Below are positions 59,976 through 64,000 of a DNA stretch of 64,000 nucleotides, in pieces. The stretch comes from Streptomyces sp. NBC_01351 (GTDB lineage: Bacteria > Actinomycetota > Actinomycetes > Streptomycetales > Streptomycetaceae): positions 7,693,501 to 7,757,500 of the forward strand of contig NZ_CP108356.1 in assembly GCF_036237315.1 (NCBI RefSeq), given 5' to 3'. Under the pieces are notes generated by a model. That model made no database searches. It was given only the letters and a program-made list of their open reading frames with translations, and was not told the DNA's origin. The translations under genes and the position numbers were made by a program. Numbering within the stretch: position 1 is the stretch's first letter; the number at the start of each line of letters is the position of its first letter.

Positions 59976-60482
59976 ATGTTCGATTTCGGCATCGCGGGCT
60001 ACCAGCCAGTGTGGTTGAACCACTGCAGTGACCTCGTGCGGGAACACGGGCCTCGCCTGCGTGGTCTCGAAGGCCGCACCCTCACCAGTGTCTGGACGGT
60101 CTGGGACCTTGAGGGCGACGAGTGGTTCTGCGACTGCCCCGTGGTGTTCGACTTCGAGGGCGAGCAGGTGGAGATCAACCACAACAAGTTCGACGATCTC
60201 TCCGTCACGTGGAACACGATCGAAACCGCGCGTCCCGTACGGTGGCCCGGTTTCCGCCTGCATTGGCGCCCCGACCCGCTGCCGGAGCTCCACGCTCTGC
60301 GGGGCCGGCCACTCGCCGGGGTCGAACTCCTCGAGTGGACGGGCCGGGACCTGGCCCAAGGAAGCGTCAGTGTCAGCTTCGTCTTCGAGGAGCGGCGGGC
60401 CACCGTCTTCAACGCCCTCGACGAGAACGGGCTGAGCTTCGATCCGCCCGATCAGCGGCAGCGGTCCCATCCGCTCCGCTGA
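59976..60482 (+). CDS. Uncharacterised protein (168 aa)
   Basis: A 168-residue protein starting at ATG 59976 behind AGGATGGGGG. It reads MFDFGIAGYQPVWLNHCSDLV, then a run of beta strands: GLEGRTLTSVWTVWDLEGDEWF, DCPVVFDFEGEQVEINHNKFDDLSVTWN and GSVSVSFVFEERRATVFNALDENG. The many Trp residues and paired strands suggest a barrel or sandwich fold. No signal or membrane segment. I recognise no family. It is in the same direction as the LysR gene, 47 bp after it. Confidence 0.72.
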   Translation: MFDFGIAGYQPVWLNHCSDLVREHGPRLRGLEGRTLTSVWTVWDLEGDEWFCDCPVVFDFEGEQVEINHNKFDDLSVTWNTIETARPVRWPGFRLHWRPDPLPELHALRGRPLAGVELLEWTGRDLAQGSVSVSFVFEERRATVFNALDENGLSFDPPDQRQRSHPLR

Positions 60483-60493
60483 CCCGTACGCGG

Positions 60494-61339
60494 TCAGTTC
60501 AGGAACTTGACGGTGGTCGACACAAAGCCCTCGGCGTCATCCAGCCACGGGTAGTGGCCCGCGCCAGATTGGACGACGAACTCGGCGCGCGGGAACAGTT
60601 CGGCGAAGCGGGCCAGCACCTGCGGGGGTGAGGCCAGGTCGTACTCGCCGGCGAGGACCAGGATCGGCGTATCGAGCGTCGCGATCGCCGCCCGGGTGGC
60701 GCCCGGGTCGAAGGCTCCCTCGGATCCGAAGACTTCGGCTGCCGCCGCGTTCCACTGGACCTCCTCGGCGGCTCGGTGGGTCCGGGCCGTCTCGTCCCAA
60801 CGGCCGTAGAGGAACGGCGCGATGGACACCCAGTCGTCGTCCGTGGCCTCGCCCGCGTCGATGGCTTCGAAGGCCGCCGAAGCCGCCGTGAACCAGGGCT
60901 CGCCCGTGCGGAGCCTCCCGACCTCGCGCCGGTCCTCACCGGTGACCGCCAGTCCGACGGCGTCTGTGCCGGGCGTTATGAGGGCGAGCCGGCCGACGCG
61001 GTGCGGGTACCGCTCCACGTACCGCACCGCGAGGTTGGCGGCGGCGGAGTGCGCGAGCAGGTCCATGCGGTCGAGGCCGAGGTGCTCGCGCAGCGCCTCG
61101 ACATCGGCGACCAGGCGGTCGCAGCGGTAGGAGCCGGGGTCCTCCGGCGTCGCGGACAGGCCGGCGCCCCGCTGGTCGGCCACGATCAGCCGGCGGCGCG
61201 TGGGGAGCCCACCGAGGTCGCCGAGGTAGGCGGAGTCCCGCATCGGTCCGCCCGGGAGGCAGACCACGGGGTTGCCTGTGCCGTCCCCGAGGGCGTGGTA
61301 GGCAAGTTCGGTTCCGTCGGGCGCAGTGAGAGTGGGCAT
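60494..61339 (-). CDS. Alpha/beta hydrolase (prolyl aminopeptidase-like)
   Basis: A 281-residue hydrolase starting at ATG 61339. The PVVCLPGGPMRDSAYL oxyanion segment and LIVADQRGAGLSATP strand match the proline iminopeptidase group; the nucleophile elbow is LLAHSAAANLAV (A-H-S-A-A) in place of G-x-S-x-G. The acid and base are expected around LVLAGEYD and GAGHYPWL. A cap domain lies between. No signal peptide. It is the third gene of a MarR-SDR-hydrolase run on this strand, 74 bp after the SDR gene. Physiological substrate unknown. Confidence 0.87.
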   Translation of the reverse strand: MPTLTAPDGTELAYHALGDGTGNPVVCLPGGPMRDSAYLGDLGGLPTRRRLIVADQRGAGLSATPEDPGSYRCDRLVADVEALREHLGLDRMDLLAHSAAANLAVRYVERYPHRVGRLALITPGTDAVGLAVTGEDRREVGRLRTGEPWFTAASAAFEAIDAGEATDDDWVSIAPFLYGRWDETARTHRAAEEVQWNAAAAEVFGSEGAFDPGATRAAIATLDTPILVLAGEYDLASPPQVLARFAELFPRAEFVVQSGAGHYPWLDDAEGFVSTTVKFLN

Positions 61340-61413
61340 GGTTGGTTGTGACCCCAATGTGGTGTGCGAAGTCGTCGTGGATCCGGAGCGGTGCGGAGCG
61401 GAGCGCCGAGGCG

Positions 61414-62178
61414 TCATGTCGGGCTGAGGAAGTGGCCGTCCGTTCTGATGGCTTCGCCGGTGGTGTTGGTGTTGGCGGCCGAGCAGAGGAAGACGATCAC
61501 GCGGGCGACGTCGTCGGGGTGGGTGACGGTCTGGGTCGCGGCGGCCCTGCCCGCCTTTTCGAGCAGCTGGGGCGGCACGTGCTTGTCGGCGGGGGTGAAG
61601 CCGGGCATCACCACGTTGGTGAGGATGCCCTCCGCGGCCAGTTCGCGGGACATGACGCGCGTCAGCCCGTGCAGCCCCGACTTGGCGGCGATGTAGGGAG
61701 CACTGTGGGGCAGGCCGTCCTCGACGAGGCCGGTGGAGACGTTGACGATGCGGCCCCAGTGCTGTGCGCGCATGTCGGCCACGACGGCGCGGGCGAGGAG
61801 GTACGGGCCGACCAGGTTCGCGGCCACCGACGAGGCGAACCGGTCGGGCGGCGCGGTGTCGAAGAGCTCGCCCGGTTCGGGCCAACCCGGCCACTGCACC
61901 GCGCAGTTGACCAGGACGTCGATCGGCCCGAGTTCCCGGCGGGCGTGCTCGACCGCTTCCTCCAGCGAGTCGGGCCGGCCGAGGTCGAGCTGCCGGCAGA
62001 TCGCGCGGGCCCCGCGCTTCTCCGCCAGGGCGACGACCTCCTCGGCCGCGCGGCGGTTGGCGTGATAGCCGACGGCGATCTGCGCCTTCTCGTCGGCGAA
62101 CGCCAGCGCGGTCGCTCGGCCGATGCCCGAACTGGCGCCGGTGATCAGGACTGTTCTGCCTGCCAATCCCAGGTCCAT
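61414..62178 (-). CDS. Short-chain dehydrogenase/reductase
   Basis: A 254-residue classical SDR. The nucleotide loop is TGASSGIG, DVLVNCAV carries the NxA-like Asn motif, and the active site is Ser in NVSTGLVEDG plus YIAAK. SSGIGRATALAFADEKAQIAVGYHANRRAA suggests NADP preference from the Arg residues after strand 2. The C-terminus ends GEAIRTDGHFL. Likely reduces a carbonyl. It lies 32 bp downstream of the MarR gene in an operon controlled by a palindromic promoter. Confidence 0.92.
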   Translation of the reverse strand: MDLGLAGRTVLITGASSGIGRATALAFADEKAQIAVGYHANRRAAEEVVALAEKRGARAICRQLDLGRPDSLEEAVEHARRELGPIDVLVNCAVQWPGWPEPGELFDTAPPDRFASSVAANLVGPYLLARAVVADMRAQHWGRIVNVSTGLVEDGLPHSAPYIAAKSGLHGLTRVMSRELAAEGILTNVVMPGFTPADKHVPPQLLEKAGRAAATQTVTHPDDVARVIVFLCSAANTNTTGEAIRTDGHFLSPT

Positions 62179-62210
62179 CTGTTCCCCCTTGGTTTTCCCT
62201 GACGTGCGTT

Positions 62211-62651
62211 CTAAGGACGGTTGTCGCGGATCTTGTTCAGGATCCGGGTGAGCTCAGTGGTTTCCGCTTCGGTGAGTCCGCTGGTGGAGGCCCTGTCGGC
62301 GTCCGCCCAGGCGGTGACGACCTCCTGGACGGCGGCTTCGCCGCGCTCGGTCAGGCGCAGCCGGGTCACCCGTCGGTCGGCGGGGTCGGCGGCGCGTGCC
62401 ACGAACCCGGTCCGTTCCATGCGGGTGATGGCTTTGGCGACGGTGGGCTGCTCGAAACCGAGCCGCTGAACCAGCTCCGCCTGGGTGGTCCCGGGATGCT
62501 CGTGAACGTCCACCAGTAGGAGTTCCTGTCCCAGGTGGAGGCCGAGCGGCCCCACCCTGAGCTGCAGTTGGGCGCGGTGGGCCTTGGCGGCCTCGCTGAG
62601 CGCGTAGCCGACCGGCCCGGTCGCGGCCGCGACCGCACGGCCGCTCGTCAC
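62211..62651 (-). CDS. MarR family transcriptional regulator
   Basis: A 146-residue repressor. The winged helix is complete: LHLGQELLLVDVHEHPGTTQAELVQRLGFEQPTVAKAITRMERTGFVARAADPADRRVTRLRLTERG, read in segments, with QPTVAKAITRM as recognition helix and DPADRR in the wing. The ligand of such proteins is often a phenolic or hydrophobic drug. It is the first gene of an operon with the SDR and hydrolase. GTG 62651 lacks a strong ribosome site. A 45-bp perfect palindrome with a promoter inside lies just upstream. Confidence 0.9.
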   Translation of the reverse strand: MTSGRAVAAATGPVGYALSEAAKAHRAQLQLRVGPLGLHLGQELLLVDVHEHPGTTQAELVQRLGFEQPTVAKAITRMERTGFVARAADPADRRVTRLRLTERGEAAVQEVVTAWADADRASTSGLTEAETTELTRILNKIRDNRP

Positions 62652-62690
62652 GTGGAGACCGGGGGCTGCAGAGCCCGGACGCGGACATCG

Positions 62691-62739
62691 AAGGGTTCCA
62701 TAGTCGGCTATTCTATAGCCGACTATGGAACCCTTTCAA
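62691..62739 (-). promoter_or_regulatory. MarR operon promoter within a perfect 45-bp palindrome
   Basis: Arms of 21 bp at 62691-62711 and 62715-62735 are exact reverse complements around the spacer TCT. On the minus strand TTGAAA (62739-62734) and TAGAAT (62715-62710) are spaced 18 bp, a near-consensus housekeeping promoter whose -10 covers the palindrome centre. Repressor binding would block RNA polymerase directly. Confidence 0.82.
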
Positions 62740-62888
62740 GGGCCCGAACCGCACTGTCCGGACGTGATGTCGAGGCGGAGCCGAAGATCGCGTATACCTC
62801 TCTGTGGGCAGCGATGCGGACGGCCACGGATGAGCCCCGCAGCTGCCCGACCGAACCGCCCTACAAGCGAAATGAAGCGACTCGTACC

Positions 62889-63410
62889 GTGAACGACATA
62901 GACCCGGCACCCATGGCACCCATCGAGGACACGCGCTTCGGCGCGATCACCGTCCGGCAGGACGGCCAGGACCGCATCGAGGTCGCGGGCGAGGCGATCC
63001 CGCACGTGGTCCTGGAGCGCGACCCGGCGGCGGAGGCCGACCCGCAGATCGCCATCGGCACACGTGACCCGGCCCGCCTCACCCTGCGAATCGACGGCGT
63101 GGAAGTGGAGTTGAAGCCGGCCAAGGGCAGGCTGAGCCGCCGCTCGTACCGGGTGGACGTGGAGTACGAGGGGACGAGCTACCGCCTGGTCCCGGACTCC
63201 GTCCCCAGCAGCCGGCTGACCCGCGACGGCGCGCACATCGGTGACTTCTCCTCGGACGGCGACGAGATGGTCATCGCCGAATGGCGGGAGGGTTCCGAGA
63301 TCCGGCCGGCGGACGCGGCGATCGGCTACGCCCTGGCCTCGGCGTTCGGCACGGGCGGACTGCCCATGTGGATGATGATCGTCGACGGCGTGAGCAGCGC
63401 GCTCCCCTAG
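62889..63410 (+). CDS. Uncharacterised protein (173 aa)
   Basis: A protein of about 173 residues. GTG 62889 is my choice; ATG 62913 or ATG 62814 are alternatives. After MNDIDPAPMAPIEDTRFGAITVRQDG come strands with PHVVLERDP, QIAIGTRDPARLTLRIDGVEVELKPAKG, YRVDVEYEGTSYRLVPDS and DGDEMVIAEWREGSEI, a beta-rich domain, and a C-terminal helix with TGGLPMWMMIVDG. No signal peptide, membrane helix or catalytic motif is obvious. It is divergent from the MarR operon. Confidence 0.7.
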   Translation: MNDIDPAPMAPIEDTRFGAITVRQDGQDRIEVAGEAIPHVVLERDPAAEADPQIAIGTRDPARLTLRIDGVEVELKPAKGRLSRRSYRVDVEYEGTSYRLVPDSVPSSRLTRDGAHIGDFSSDGDEMVIAEWREGSEIRPADAAIGYALASAFGTGGLPMWMMIVDGVSSALP

Positions 63411-63476
63411 ACCTCAGACCTCAGACTTCAGACCATGGACCTTGGACACAAGGCCGGTCGGCTGCTGTCGCTGTGT
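63411..63476. other. Short gap between convergent genes
   Basis: The gap begins with three near-copies of ACCTCAG in tandem after the stop codon; the two ends converge here. No clear hairpin or gene is seen. Confidence 0.4.
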
Positions 63477-64000
63477 TCATGCCGCTCCCCGCGACTTCCA
63501 CGACCACACCGCGTGCTCCAACCCGCCGGGCTCGTGACCGAGAGCGGCGGCCGCGCCCTCGTACGCGCTCCGCAGCGCCTCGTACCGCAGGCCGACGACC
63601 CCCGCATCCGCCGCGAAGGCACGCAGGTGCACATCCACGGCGACCTGGGAGCGGCCGACGAGGTTACCGATGTAGTCCACGGTCTTCGGCCCGACCCCCT
63701 TCACCGAACGCAGCGCGGCACGGTTGGCGGCGTGGTCGAGCCACACGTGGAGGTCGGCCCGGGTGTCGACGCCCTGGGCGGCCAGCAGATCCGCGATGCC
63801 GTGGGCCGTCGCGACCCGGCGGGGGTCGGCGAAGTCCATGGCGACGGCGAGGTCTTCGGCGGCGAGCCGGGAGCGGAAGCCGCCGACGGTGGCCGCGTCG
63901 GGCCACGCCGCCTGGAGCCGGAGAATCCGCGGCCGGATCGTGAACTCGTACTTCCGGCGGGCCTGGAAACTCGCGTCGCAGATCACGGCGCCCATGTGCG
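63477..64000 (-). CDS. HhH-GPD-like DNA glycosylase/endonuclease III fold protein (5' end probably outside window)
   Basis: The frame is open to the window edge; the first ATG inside is at 63995 but the sequence before AVICDASFQARRKYEFTIRPRI looks like the middle of a protein, so the true start is probably upstream. The helix-hairpin-helix is LRSVKGVGPKTVDYIGNLVG, and the catalytic Asp of the endonuclease III family sits in AVDVHLRAFA. C-terminal AYEGAAAALGHEPGGLEHAVWSWK follows. No iron-sulfur cysteine cluster is present at the end. Role is probably base-excision repair, but the substrate base is unknown. Confidence 0.72.
   Translation of the reverse strand, partial: HMGAVICDASFQARRKYEFTIRPRILRLQAAWPDAATVGGFRSRLAAEDLAVAMDFADPRRVATAHGIADLLAAQGVDTRADLHVWLDHAANRAALRSVKGVGPKTVDYIGNLVGRSQVAVDVHLRAFAADAGVVGLRYEALRSAYEGAAAALGHEPGGLEHAVWSWKSRGAA

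Noticed and set aside
63409..63434. Short tandem ACCTCAG copies after the 173-aa gene
   Set aside because: Only three imperfect 7-bp units with no gene context; most likely chance or replication slippage.

Overview
The window reads as a stretch of Streptomyces (or close actinomycete) chromosome. GC is very high and third codon positions are almost always G or C, so long spurious open frames lie opposite most genes. GTG starts, leaderless -10/start arrangements, lipoprotein and twin-arginine signals, LAL/LuxR and PucR regulators, SpoIIE-type phosphatases and streptogrisin-like proteases all fit that group. I found no tRNA or rRNA gene, transposase, integrase or CRISPR array. About 57 protein genes are supported, two of them running off the window ends, plus one multiply frameshifted pseudogene.

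Layout. 1-5.9 kb: acetyltransferases, a DUF4232 lipoprotein, a divergent SnoaL-like/PadR pair around a palindromic operator, an SGNH hydrolase, a methyltransferase-like protein and a membrane protein with a Gly/Cys tail. 6.0-11.2 kb: an operon of a lipoprotein and two tandem receptor-like proteins, each fusing a Ser/Thr kinase to a periplasmic-binding sensor. 11.1-14.0 kb: a surface protein and a secreted metalloprotease. 14.3-19.8 kb: a membrane-anchored STAND NTPase with 14 WD40 blades, divergent from a trypsin-like protease fused to a DRGH nuclease; this is the best candidate for an undescribed system. 19.9-23.7 kb: polysaccharide deacetylase, nitrobindin, and an EF-G paralogue preceded by a short leader ORF and 10-bp repeats. 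23.7-28.3 kb: a decayed DUF2254 gene divergent from a LAL regulator, then two small proteins.

28.4-33.4 kb: a RibD-like reductase, two single-pass membrane proteins and a two-component system beside an array of CTGAAG repeats. 33.6-37.3 kb: SpoIIE-type phosphatase, MASE1 protein, and a TetR/aldo-keto reductase pair. 37.3-51.7 kb: a run of small regulator/enzyme modules (monoamine oxidase, PucR, hydrolases, DUF3224/WYL, a chloramphenicol phosphotransferase-like protein, TetR/VOC, UvrA paralogue, saccharopine-dehydrogenase-like protein/GlxA-type regulator). 51.8-64 kb: a streptogrisin-like protease, a giant LuxR ATPase with a low-complexity insertion, an EamA/LysR pair, a MarR-SDR-hydrolase operon under a 45-bp perfect palindrome, and a helix-hairpin-helix DNA glycosylase-like fragment.

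A recurring theme is a regulator divergent from its presumed target with a visible operator between them: PadR/SnoaL, TetR/AKR, WYL/DUF3224, TetR/VOC, GlxA-type/dehydrogenase and LysR/EamA. The MarR operon has its operator at its own promoter. Several regulators and enzymes have a -10 hexamer 6-7 nt before the start codon, suggesting leaderless mRNAs. All functions are inferred from sequence read by eye; no database search was run.
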